Source: Immundisolibacterales bacterium (GTDB taxonomy: Bacteria > Pseudomonadota > Gammaproteobacteria > HK1). From it: 64,000 bases of DNA. Of the stretch, positions 26,156 to 34,338 are shown in pieces (the stretch's first letter is position 1; each line of letters starts with the position of its first letter). The stretch lies in assembly GCA_026712715.1 (NCBI GenBank), contig JAPOPW010000033.1, positions 1-64,000 of the forward strand, written 5' to 3'. A program made the translations under genes and the position numbers. Under the pieces are notes generated by a model. The model had not been told where the DNA came from, made no database searches, and worked only from the letters and a program-made list of their open reading frames with translations.

Positions 26156-27369
26156 GCCGGCTCGCAGATGTCGAGGATGGTCAGCAGGTAGACCTCGATC
26201 ATGTCGAGGTAGTCGGGCACGTCCACCCGTTCGTCGGGCATGGTGTTGTAGCGCCCACCAGGGCCGCAGACGATGCCCTCCATGCCGGCCCGATGGAGGA
26301 AGTGGGCCGCGTCGGTGCCGTAGAAGCAGGGCGGCGGAAGGGCCCCGGTCGGCTGGGGCGTGCCCCGCACCGATTCATGGGCCCGGTTGACGGCGGAGAC
26401 GATCCGCGAGTCCCGCGCCACCTCGAAGGGGAGCATGGACGGCTTCTCTCCCTCCGCCTGCTTGACCACCCGGGTCCCGAGGCCCGGAAACCGGGTCTCG
26501 AGCTCGTCCAGCAACGCCCGAAGGTCGGCCAGCACCGTCTCCTCCGATTGGCTCGGCGCATATCGGGCCGTCCCGGCGAGACGCACGAAGTCGGCCACCT
26601 GGGGTGGACGCCAGTCGTGGAACTGCGACGACAGCGCCCCGCGGAGGACGCCGACGTTGGCCCGGTTGACGGACGCGTGCTCTGCGTTGGCGGCGCCGCT
26701 GAACGTCATGGCGTTGATCCGCGGCACGAGGTCGCAGGCGGCCGCGATCGCGTCCACCGCCTCCTCGCGCTTGGAGATGTGCCGAGTGACTCCCGTCAGC
26801 TCGATCTCGAAGACGAAGGCACCCGCGTGCATGGTGAGGGCCGCGAGGTCGGTCGGCTCCGAGTTGACGAAGTAGTCCGCCCGGACACCGGACTCGATGG
26901 CCGCGACCGACCCGATCCCGCCCTGCAGCTCCCCCACCACGTAGGTGAGGACGACGTCCCCCTTGAGCTTCACCCCGGCGTCGACGAGGGTCTTGACGGC
27001 GCAGAAGCTCGCCGCGTCGCCCGCCTTCATGTTGGAGACCCCGATGCCGTAGATGAAGTCCTCGTCGACCAGCCCGCCCCACGGGTCCACCGTCCAGCCT
27101 TCGGTCACCGGGTTGGTGTCGAGATGGCCGTTGAACAGCAGGCTCGACCCGCCCCCGGAGCCCTTCAGGGTCCCGAGGGCCTGGAACCGGCCGGGCTCCA
27201 CTTCCTGGAGGCCCGCGTCGAGTCCGATGTCCTCCATCGACCGGGCCATGAAACGCGAGAGCTCGGTCTCGCCCGGCGTGTTGCTGTAGCTCCGGTGCCG
27301 GACCATGCGGGCGACGAAGTCGAGGCACGCCGCGCGATCGATGGATGCGAGCAGGCGGTCGCGGTTCAT
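26152..27369 (-). CDS. M20/ArgE-DapE-family protein with an altered metal site
   Basis: A 405-residue protein of the M20 amidohydrolase family. The first ligand is present (LLFNGHLDTNP), as are the Glu of VVGELQGGIG and the EPT segment in NSEPTDLAAL. But the bridging Asp of the usual GRGxxDMKGG is Asn (YGIGVSNMKAG). The second Glu of the EE pair is Leu, and the final His of HxPDE is absent (RYNTMPDERVDV). It may belong to a distinct subgroup with modified metal binding. Relatives deacylate acetylornithine, succinyl-DAP or N-carbamoyl amino acids. It is divergent from a peptide-type ABC transporter gene and coupled to the GATase gene. Confidence 0.8.
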   Translation of the reverse strand: MNRDRLLASIDRAACLDFVARMVRHRSYSNTPGETELSRFMARSMEDIGLDAGLQEVEPGRFQALGTLKGSGGGSSLLFNGHLDTNPVTEGWTVDPWGGLVDEDFIYGIGVSNMKAGDAASFCAVKTLVDAGVKLKGDVVLTYVVGELQGGIGSVAAIESGVRADYFVNSEPTDLAALTMHAGAFVFEIELTGVTRHISKREEAVDAIAAACDLVPRINAMTFSGAANAEHASVNRANVGVLRGALSSQFHDWRPPQVADFVRLAGTARYAPSQSEETVLADLRALLDELETRFPGLGTRVVKQAEGEKPSMLPFEVARDSRIVSAVNRAHESVRGTPQPTGALPPPCFYGTDAAHFLHRAGMEGIVCGPGGRYNTMPDERVDVPDYLDMIEVYLLTILDICEPA

Positions 27370-27642
27370 GGCTCCCGGGTTGGTTGCGGAGTTCGCCGTG
27401 GATCGTGGGGGCAGACTAAGTCACCGGCCCGGACGGTGCAATCGCCGCGGCGAAGTGGACGCTGACGTCCGGCCCGACGCCGCCGCCCGCATGGTTTTGT
27501 GGCGCGTCCCGGCGTACCGCGCCCGGCACCGGCCGCAGACCGGCGCCCGTCCCGATTCGGGTTCGGTTGCTTGCCGGGGGGGTGCATGGGAACATCGGAA
27601 GCGCCAATTCAGAGAAATTCCGAACCCATGGGAGGCGATCAC

Positions 27643-29232
27643 ATGAACCGCAAAGTTCTGCTCGGAACCGCGGCCGCCGCACTCTCGATCGCCATGGGCG
27701 GACACGCCCATGCCGCGAAGTTCGTCTATGCAAGTCAGGGGGACCCGCGAACGCTCGATCCGCACGCGATGAACGAACAGCTCACCCTCTCGATCCAGAC
27801 CCAGATCTACGACACGCTCGTCGGCCGGGGAAAGAGTCTCGAGCTCGTGCCGAGCCTCGCGACGAGCTGGGAGAACGTCGGCGGCGCCACCTGGCGGTTC
27901 ACCCTCCGGCAAGGAGTGAAGTTCCACGAGGGACAGGACTTCACCGCCGAGGACGTCGCGTTCTCGATCGAACGCGGAAAGCCCGGTTCCCAGTTCCGGG
28001 CGTTTCTCGCCCACATCACGGACGTGCAGGTCGTCGACGACCACACCATCGACGTCACGACGGCCGAGGTCGACCCGCTGCTGCCGGGCAAGCTCTCCAC
28101 CCTGAACATCATGGACCGGGACTGGGCCGTCGAGCACGACTCGCAGAGCGTCAGCGACATCGGAGCGGACGCGGAGGAGATCCACGCGACCCGCCACGCG
28201 AACGGAACCGGTCCGTACCGATTGCAGCTCCGCGAGCCCGGCATTCGAACGGAGCTCGTTCGCAACGACGACTGGTGGGGGGAGAACCCGGGGAACGTGA
28301 CCGAAGCGACGTACCTTCAGATTACGTCGGCGCCGACGAGGGTCGCGGCGCTGCTGTCCGGCGAGGTCGACCTGATCATGGACGCACCGCTTCAGGACCT
28401 TCCGCGGATCGAATCCTCGCCCGATCTCAAGGTGCTGCAGGGCCCCGAGATCCGGACCCTGCTGATCGGGATGGACCAGCACCGCGAGCAGCCCCTGCAC
28501 GCGTTCGACGCGGACGGCAATCCGCTGGCGGCCAATCCGTTCAAGGACCTGCGCGTGCGCCAGGCGGTTGCGCACGCCATCAACGTCGACGTGCTGATCG
28601 ATCGGGTCCTGCGCGGCAACGGGGTCCCCGCCGGCATCGTGTCCATTCCCGGGCTGAACGGCTACGATTCCGAGCTCGACCGCCGGCCGGCCTTCGATCT
28701 CGACCGGGCGCGTGCCCTGATGAGCGAGGCCGGCTGGGGCGGCGGATTCCGAATCGGCTTCCTCTGTCCCAACAACCGCTACGTGAACGACACCGAGGTG
28801 TGCCGCGCGATCGCCGCGCAGCTCGCGCAGATCGAGATCGAGGCCGAAGTCGATTCGGTGCCGCGCAACGTCTACTTCTCGCGGCTCCTGGAGATCGACA
28901 CGTCGTTCTACATCATCGGCCTCACCGCTTCGGCCTACGACACCTTCGACCTCCTGCAGTCCAACCTGATGACCCGAGAGCCGCCGGACGGCCAGGTGAA
29001 CTTCGGACGCTGGTCGAACGCGGAGTACGACGCGGCGGTGGACGCGCTGAAGAGCGAGATCGATCCCGCGAAGCGGCAGGATCTCTACCGGCGCGCCATC
29101 ACCCTGGCGCGCGACGATCTCGCCGACCTTCGTCTCTACCACCAGGCGATCAACTGGGCGATGAAGTCCAACGTCGACGCGACCCTGCGTTCCGACAACT
29201 TCGTGCACCTGAAGTGGATAACCGTCAACTGA
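27643..29232 (+). CDS. Periplasmic solute-binding protein of a second peptide-type ABC transporter (family 5)
   Basis: A 529-residue binding protein with a Sec-type signal peptide (residues 1-23, ending HAHAA) directly followed by the family-5 start KFVYASQGDPRTLDPHAMNE. Further landmarks are WRFTLRQGVKFHEGQDFTAEDV, DLRVRQAVAHAINVD and RADLRLYHQAINWAMKS-like sequence near the end. ATG 27643 has a strong gggaggcgatcac site. It is divergent from the M20 gene, with 273 bases between, and is followed by two permeases but no ATPase. The ligand is probably a peptide-like compound. Confidence 0.9.
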   Translation: MNRKVLLGTAAAALSIAMGGHAHAAKFVYASQGDPRTLDPHAMNEQLTLSIQTQIYDTLVGRGKSLELVPSLATSWENVGGATWRFTLRQGVKFHEGQDFTAEDVAFSIERGKPGSQFRAFLAHITDVQVVDDHTIDVTTAEVDPLLPGKLSTLNIMDRDWAVEHDSQSVSDIGADAEEIHATRHANGTGPYRLQLREPGIRTELVRNDDWWGENPGNVTEATYLQITSAPTRVAALLSGEVDLIMDAPLQDLPRIESSPDLKVLQGPEIRTLLIGMDQHREQPLHAFDADGNPLAANPFKDLRVRQAVAHAINVDVLIDRVLRGNGVPAGIVSIPGLNGYDSELDRRPAFDLDRARALMSEAGWGGGFRIGFLCPNNRYVNDTEVCRAIAAQLAQIEIEAEVDSVPRNVYFSRLLEIDTSFYIIGLTASAYDTFDLLQSNLMTREPPDGQVNFGRWSNAEYDAAVDALKSEIDPAKRQDLYRRAITLARDDLADLRLYHQAINWAMKSNVDATLRSDNFVHLKWITVN

Positions 29233-29266
29233 CCGTCGCCTGAGGGAAGGGAAGCCGGCGCGCCCC

Positions 29267-30235
29267 ATGCTTGCGCATATCGTTCGCCGGCTTCTTCAGG
29301 GCCTCGTCGTGATGCTCGCGGTGGGGCTCGTCAGCTTCTCCCTCATCTCGTTCGTCGGCGACCCGGTCGCGAGCCTCCTCGGCCTCGATACCCCGCAGGA
29401 GGCGCGCGAGGAGCTCAAGGAGGAGCTCGGCCTCAACGACCCGTTCGTCGTCCGGTACGGCGCGTTCCTGCTGCGCGCGGCACAGGGCGATCTCGGTCTG
29501 TCCTACACCTCGTCACGGCCGGTCGTCGAGGTCATCGCCGAGCGGTTGCCCGCGACCATCGAGCTCACCGTGGTCAGCGCCGTGCTCGCGATCGTCCTCG
29601 CCATTCCGATGGGGGTGTACACCGCGCTGCATCGCGAGACCTGGGGGGCACGGCTGCTCCTCACCGCGTCGCTCGTCGGCGTCTCGCTGCCGACCTTCGT
29701 CATCGGCATCATGCTGATCCTCGTGTTCTCGGTGTCGCTCGGCTGGCTGCCGTCATTCGGCCGCGGGGAGCTCGTGCGAATCGGCTGGTGGACGACCGGG
29801 CTTGCCAGCATCAGCGGCTGGAAGTCGATCCTCATGCCGGCGGCATCGCTCGCGCTGGTGCAGATGACCTTCACCATGCGGCTCGTGCGCGCGGAGATGC
29901 TCGAGGGGCTGCGCACCGACTACATCCGGTTCGCGCGCGCGCGGGGCCTAACGAACCGAGCCGTCCACTTCCGCCATGCGCTCAAGAACACCCTGGTACC
30001 GGTGGTCACCGTCATCGGTCTGCAGGTAGGCACCCTGCTCGCGTTCGCGATCGTGACGGAGACGGTGTTCCAGTGGCCGGGAATGGGACTCCTGTTCATT
30101 CAGTCGGTGTCGACGGTGGACGTGCCGGTCATGACCGCGTTCCTGATGGTCGTGGGCCTCATCTTCGTGGTCGTCAATCTCGCCGTCGACCTGCTCTATC
30201 TGGCGATCGACCCGCGCCTGCACGTCACGCAATGA
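29267..30235 (+). CDS. ABC transporter permease, DppB type (second system)
   Basis: A 322-residue permease with about six membrane helices (first: LVVMLAVGLVSFSLISFVG) and the DppB hallmark ELGLNDPFVVRYGAFL. The coupling loop is DYIRFARARGLTNRAVHFRHALKNT. ATG 29267 follows gagggaaggga. It ends overlapping the next start by 4 bases (ATGA). Its helices and coupling loop are standard, so it should dock on a DppD/F-type ATPase encoded elsewhere. Confidence 0.9.
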   Translation: MLAHIVRRLLQGLVVMLAVGLVSFSLISFVGDPVASLLGLDTPQEAREELKEELGLNDPFVVRYGAFLLRAAQGDLGLSYTSSRPVVEVIAERLPATIELTVVSAVLAIVLAIPMGVYTALHRETWGARLLLTASLVGVSLPTFVIGIMLILVFSVSLGWLPSFGRGELVRIGWWTTGLASISGWKSILMPAASLALVQMTFTMRLVRAEMLEGLRTDYIRFARARGLTNRAVHFRHALKNTLVPVVTVIGLQVGTLLAFAIVTETVFQWPGMGLLFIQSVSTVDVPVMTAFLMVVGLIFVVVNLAVDLLYLAIDPRLHVTQ

Positions 30236-31170
30236 GCGAGCTCGCCTCGACTTCGGGGGGCGTGGGTCCCCGGTCGGTGTGGCAGAGCGACTTCGTCCAC
30301 CGCTTCCGCACCTCCCCGGTGGCCGTGCTGTCGGCGCTCGTTTGCGTGCTGTTCTTCGCCGGGGCCCTGCTCGCGCCGTGGATCGCGCCGACGAACCCCT
30401 ACGATCTGAAGACCCTCAATCTCCTGGACTCGCGTCTGCCCCCCGCATGGATGCCGGAGGGCGACGTGCGATACCTGCTCGGCACGGACAACCAGGGCGC
30501 CGGCGTGCTGTCCTCGATCCTGTTCGGCGCCCGCGTCTCGCTGCTGGTCGGCTTCGCCTCGGTGATCCTCTCGATGATCATCGGCGTCGCGCTCGGCCTC
30601 GTCAGCGGCTACTTCGGCGGGCGCACGGACGCCGTCATCATGCGCATGGCCGACGTGCAGTTGACCTTCCCGGCAATTCTCGTCGCCCTCCTCCTCGGCG
30701 GCATCGCCGACGCCGCCTTGCCGGAACACACCCGGGCATCGTTCTCGATCCTGATCCTCATCCTTGCCATCGGCGTCTCCAACTGGGTGCAGTTCGCGCG
30801 GACCGTGCGCGGCTCGACCCTCGTGCAGAAGAACCGGGAGTACGTGCTCGCGGCCCGGATGATGGGGTTGAGCGACTTGCGCATCATGTACCGGCACATC
30901 CTGCCGAACGTGATGGGCCCCGTGCTCGTCATCGCCACGATCGGCCTCGCGTTCGCGGTCATCACCGAGGCGACCCTGTCGTTCCTCGGGGTCGGGGTGC
31001 CGATCACCGAGCCGTCGCTCGGGATGCTGATCCGCTTCGGCTACGACTACCTGTTTTCCGGGGAATGGTGGACGGTGGTGTTTCCGAGCGGGGCGCTCGT
31101 CGTGCTCGCGCTGGCCGTCAACCTGCTGGGCGACTGGCTGCGCGACATGCTCGATCCCGGCCTGCGCTGA
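30232..31170 (+). CDS. ABC transporter permease, DppC type (second system)
   Basis: A 312-residue permease. A cytoplasmic N-terminus leads into a first helix (VAVLSALVCVLFFAGALL), then YLLGTDNQGAGVLSSILFGAR typical of DppC. The coupling loop is EYVLAARMMGLSDLRIMYRHILPNV. It overlaps the upstream permease by 4 bases. The operon ends here: the next gene is on the other strand. The missing ATP-binding genes make this an incomplete set, which could be energised by the fused ATPase at 21870-24011. Confidence 0.9.
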   Translation: MSELASTSGGVGPRSVWQSDFVHRFRTSPVAVLSALVCVLFFAGALLAPWIAPTNPYDLKTLNLLDSRLPPAWMPEGDVRYLLGTDNQGAGVLSSILFGARVSLLVGFASVILSMIIGVALGLVSGYFGGRTDAVIMRMADVQLTFPAILVALLLGGIADAALPEHTRASFSILILILAIGVSNWVQFARTVRGSTLVQKNREYVLAARMMGLSDLRIMYRHILPNVMGPVLVIATIGLAFAVITEATLSFLGVGVPITEPSLGMLIRFGYDYLFSGEWWTVVFPSGALVVLALAVNLLGDWLRDMLDPGLR

Positions 31171-31240
31171 GGGTTGCTGCCGCCCCGCTCCGGTTCACCG
31201 GCCCGGAACTGCCGACTCACCCGCTCGGGCGGGTCCGGGG

Positions 31241-32317
31241 CTAAAGGCGCGCGCCCGTCCGGGAGTCGAAGAGGTGAACGCGTGCGGTGTCCGGGACCAG
31301 CGCTATCGAATCTCCGGGCACGGCATCGAGCCTCTCGGTGGAAATGACCCGCACGACCTGCCCACCCACGTCGGCGTGGAGGTGCGTCTCGAAGCCGGCC
31401 GGCTCGACGAGCGATACCGTGGCGGCGAGCCCGGCCGGTCCGTCGCCGATTCTGAGGTGCTCCGGCCGCAGGCCATACACGACTTCCGCACCCGGGCGCA
31501 CGGCGGAGCCCGGAGAAAGCGGCAACGTCAGGTCGTCCCCGGCATCAATCACCGGACCCGCCTCGCTCTCCGCAACCGTGCCCGCGATGAGGTTCATGGC
31601 CGGCGACCCGAGGAAGTCGGCAACGAACACGGTCGCCGGTCGATCGTAGAGCTCGAGCGGCGGACCCAGTTGCTCAATCCGACCGTCGTTCATTACGACC
31701 ACGAGGTCCGCCATGGTCATGGCTTCGACCTGGTCGTGCGTGACGTAGATCGTCGTGCTCCTGAGACGCTGGTGCAGCGCCTTGATCTCGGCCCGCATCT
31801 CGACCCTGAGCTTCGCATCGAGGTTCGAGAGCGGTTCGTCGAACAGGAACAGCTCCGGCTCCCGGACGAGGGCCCGGCCCATCGCCACCCGCTGGCGCTG
31901 GCCGCCCGAGAGCTGGGCCGGGAAGCGTTCGAGGAGCGCATCGAGATACAGGATGCCGGCAGCACTCTCGATCCGTTCCTGCTTCACGTCTCTCGGGGTC
32001 TTGGCCATCTCCAGGCTGAAGGAGAGGTTTTCCCGAACCGTCATGTGGGGATAGAGCGCATACGACTGGAACACCATGGCGATCCCGCGGTCCTTCGCGG
32101 GAACCCGATTGACGACCCGCCCGTCCATGACGATCGTGCCGGACGTCACCGACTCGAGCCCGGCAATCATCCGCAGCAGGGTCGACTTCCCGCAGCCGGA
32201 GGGTCCCACGAGGACGACGAAGGCGTGCTGCTCGATCGCGAGCTCAATCCCGTGCAGGACCTCAAGCGGCCCAAAGCTCTTTCGAAGTTCGTGGAGCTCC
32301 ACGAGCGGCGTGCTCAT
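31241..32317 (-). CDS. ABC transporter ATP-binding protein of the sugar (CUT1, MalK/UgpC) type
   Basis: A 358-residue ATPase. Walker A is GPSGCGKS (38-45). Next come the Q-loop MVFQSYALYPHMTVREN and the signature LSGGQRQRV. Walker B is FLFDEPLSNLD and the switch His is in YVTHDQVEAMTMAD. The C-terminal OB-type regulatory domain (about residues 240-358) is present, as in MalK/UgpC. It is last in a leftward operon: binding protein (35616), permeases (34241 and 33268), ATPase. Coupling is through EAA loops of both permeases. Ligand probably a sugar, polyol or glycerophosphodiester. Confidence 0.92.
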   Translation of the reverse strand: MSTPLVELHELRKSFGPLEVLHGIELAIEQHAFVVLVGPSGCGKSTLLRMIAGLESVTSGTIVMDGRVVNRVPAKDRGIAMVFQSYALYPHMTVRENLSFSLEMAKTPRDVKQERIESAAGILYLDALLERFPAQLSGGQRQRVAMGRALVREPELFLFDEPLSNLDAKLRVEMRAEIKALHQRLRSTTIYVTHDQVEAMTMADLVVVMNDGRIEQLGPPLELYDRPATVFVADFLGSPAMNLIAGTVAESEAGPVIDAGDDLTLPLSPGSAVRPGAEVVYGLRPEHLRIGDGPAGLAATVSLVEPAGFETHLHADVGGQVVRVISTERLDAVPGDSIALVPDTARVHLFDSRTGARL

Positions 32318-32377
32318 TGGACAATCCCTGAGTGTTGGTTTCGCGGTTCGCCCGCCGGGACCGTGCGCTTCAACATG

Positions 32378-33268
32378 CTACTTCACCGCCCCCGACACGA
32401 TGCTCTCGACCACCCTTCGTTCGAGCAGGAGGTAGACCACGAGGAGCGGCAGAACGGTCAGGACCGTGAACGCGTTGTAGACCGCATAGTCCTGCACCCC
32501 CATGGAATCCTTGAGCATGTAGAGCTGATAGGGAAGCGTTCGCATCGAGGTCTCGTTGATGAGCGCGAGGACGAAGGCGAATTCGTTCCAAGCTTCGCGG
32601 ATGCACAGCACCGCGGCCGTCACCACCCCGGGCCAGGCGATCGGCAATATGACGCGCCGCAAGCGGTGCCACATGTTGGCGCCGTCCATCGTGGCCGATT
32701 CCTCGATCTCCTTCGGGATCGCCGCGAAGAATCCGACCAGGATCCAGGTGGACAGCGGGATCGCGCTCGCCGTGTAGGTGATGAAGAGCACCCAGTAGGT
32801 ATTGATGAGACCGAGGTCGCTCATCAGGCTGTTGAGCGGCACGATCAGGCTGACCCTTGGAATGATGCGGGGCACGAGATAGAGGAGAAGCAGAATGTGG
32901 CGGAATCGGAACGCATAGCGGGCGAATCCGTACGCGGCGAATATGCTGAGCACCAACGGCACGATGGTCGCGACCACGGTGACCAGGAAGCTGTTGAACA
33001 GCCAGGAGTCGAAACCGCGCATCGCGAGGACCGTTCGATAGCCGTCGAGATTCGGATTGGCCGGCAGCAGCGTGTTCGACTCGTAGATTTCGAGCGATTC
33101 CTTCAGCGACGACAGCACCGCCCAGAGGATCGGCAGCGTCGTCCAGATGACGAGGATCGCGAGCGGAATGCCGATCAGGAGGAAGCGGCCAACCCGGTGG
33201 CGAAGGCCGGCGGTGAACATTCCGCTCTCGCGCATCGGATGCGGAGCGCGCTCGGCCCGGCTCACCAT
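32378..33268 (-). CDS. Carbohydrate-type ABC permease (MalG/UgpE type)
   Basis: A 296-residue inner-membrane permease. The first helix is LIGIPLAILVIWTTLPILWAVLSSL. The EAA coupling loop is found in PKEIEESATMDGANMWHRLRRV, exactly as in the MalG/UgpE family. The C-terminus runs through LLVVYLLLERRVVESIVSGAVK, a standard end. It is the second permease of the leftward operon, 41 bases after the MalF-type gene. An alternative start 11 codons downstream (MRESGMFTAG) is possible. Confidence 0.9.
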   Translation of the reverse strand: MVSRAERAPHPMRESGMFTAGLRHRVGRFLLIGIPLAILVIWTTLPILWAVLSSLKESLEIYESNTLLPANPNLDGYRTVLAMRGFDSWLFNSFLVTVVATIVPLVLSIFAAYGFARYAFRFRHILLLLYLVPRIIPRVSLIVPLNSLMSDLGLINTYWVLFITYTASAIPLSTWILVGFFAAIPKEIEESATMDGANMWHRLRRVILPIAWPGVVTAAVLCIREAWNEFAFVLALINETSMRTLPYQLYMLKDSMGVQDYAVYNAFTVLTVLPLLVVYLLLERRVVESIVSGAVK

Positions 33269-33308
33269 CGCGAACGTCCCGTCATCGCGGCGGCCGTGCG
33301 CTCGGCGT

Positions 33309-34241
33309 TCATGACACGACCTTGTAGCGGCGGTCGCCGTAGACGAAGAACCTCAGGTAGACGAGGCTCAGCAGGGTGTTGAAGGTCAGCAGCATCACCA
33401 TCAGGACGGAGCCCTGGCCGAAATCGAGCTCGAGGAACGCGATCTGGTACATGTAGACCGAGATGAGCTCGGTGGCCCGTCCCGGGCCCCCCGCCGTCAG
33501 CGCCAGAATGATGTCGAACGTGCTGAAGCTGATGTACGAGACCCAGATGAGGCTGACCCCCATCATCGGCTTGATGAGGGGCAGGGTGATCCGGCGGAAG
33601 GTGTGCAGCCCGGAAGAGCCGTCGAGCTTGGCCGCCTCGTAGATGTCCTTGTCGACGGTCTGGAGGCCGCCGAGCAGGATGAGGGTCGCGAACGGCACCA
33701 TGAACCAGGCGTTGGCGAGGATGGAAACGGTGAAGGCGAGGACCGGATTGCCGAGCCAGGACGGCCCTTCCATGCCGAACGTGGTGAGGATGTAGTTCAC
33801 GAATCCACCGCTCGTCGTGAAGATGAAGCGGAACATGACGGCCGCGGCGATTCCGGAGACGAAGTACGGAACGAGGCTGAGCCCTCGGAAGAACCGCCGG
33901 CCGAAGCCGACGTGGTAGAGGGTCAGCGCGAACATCATCGACATGGATATGCCAAGCCCGATGGACAGCACGACGAAGGCGAGGGTTCTCCAGAGCGAGC
34001 TCTGGAACCGGGGGTTGTGGAAGATTGCGATGTAGTTCTTCAGACCGACGAACGTCTTGTTGAGGAACATGTCGGTCTCGTTCAGGGACAACACGAAGCC
34101 GCCGGCAACCGCGTAGCCCAGAACGCCGAGCACGAAGAGGAGGCCCGGAATGACCAGCAGGTACGGTACCGCCCGCTTTCCGAACTCCGCGCTCCGCTCG
34201 CGAGCGGTCATCGCCTCCGAATCGTGGAGCGTCGCGTTCAT
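33309..34241 (-). CDS. Carbohydrate-type ABC permease (MalF/UgpA type)
   Basis: A 310-residue permease. The first helix is VPYLLVIPGLLFVLGVLGYAVAGG. The periplasmic segment NETDMFLNKTFVGLKNY is typical of MalF/UgpA-type partners. The EAA loop is KDIYEAAKLDGSSGLHTFRRITLP. It is separated from the binding-protein gene by 97 bases containing a perfect hairpin (34271-34311), which may set a lower expression level for the membrane parts. Confidence 0.9.
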   Translation of the reverse strand: MNATLHDSEAMTARERSAEFGKRAVPYLLVIPGLLFVLGVLGYAVAGGFVLSLNETDMFLNKTFVGLKNYIAIFHNPRFQSSLWRTLAFVVLSIGLGISMSMMFALTLYHVGFGRRFFRGLSLVPYFVSGIAAAVMFRFIFTTSGGFVNYILTTFGMEGPSWLGNPVLAFTVSILANAWFMVPFATLILLGGLQTVDKDIYEAAKLDGSSGLHTFRRITLPLIKPMMGVSLIWVSYISFSTFDIILALTAGGPGRATELISVYMYQIAFLELDFGQGSVLMVMLLTFNTLLSLVYLRFFVYGDRRYKVVS

Positions 34242-34270
34242 TTGTTCAGTGCCAGTGCCGCCGTACCGCC

Positions 34271-34311
34271 GGGGCGCGACCCGCTCCAGTGATGGGAGCG
34301 GGTCGCGCCCC
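34271..34311 (-). promoter_or_regulatory. Perfect 17-bp stem-loop between binding-protein and permease genes
   Basis: ggggcgcgacccgctcc (34271-34287) is followed by a 7-base loop and its exact reverse complement (34295-34311). In the leftward transcript it sits 28 bases after the binding-protein stop. No U-tract follows, so full termination is unlikely. Such hairpins between malE-like and malF-like genes typically stabilise the upstream mRNA or allow partial read-through. Confidence 0.85.
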
Positions 34312-34338
34312 GGCCGGTGACCGGGTTCGGGTGGCTCG

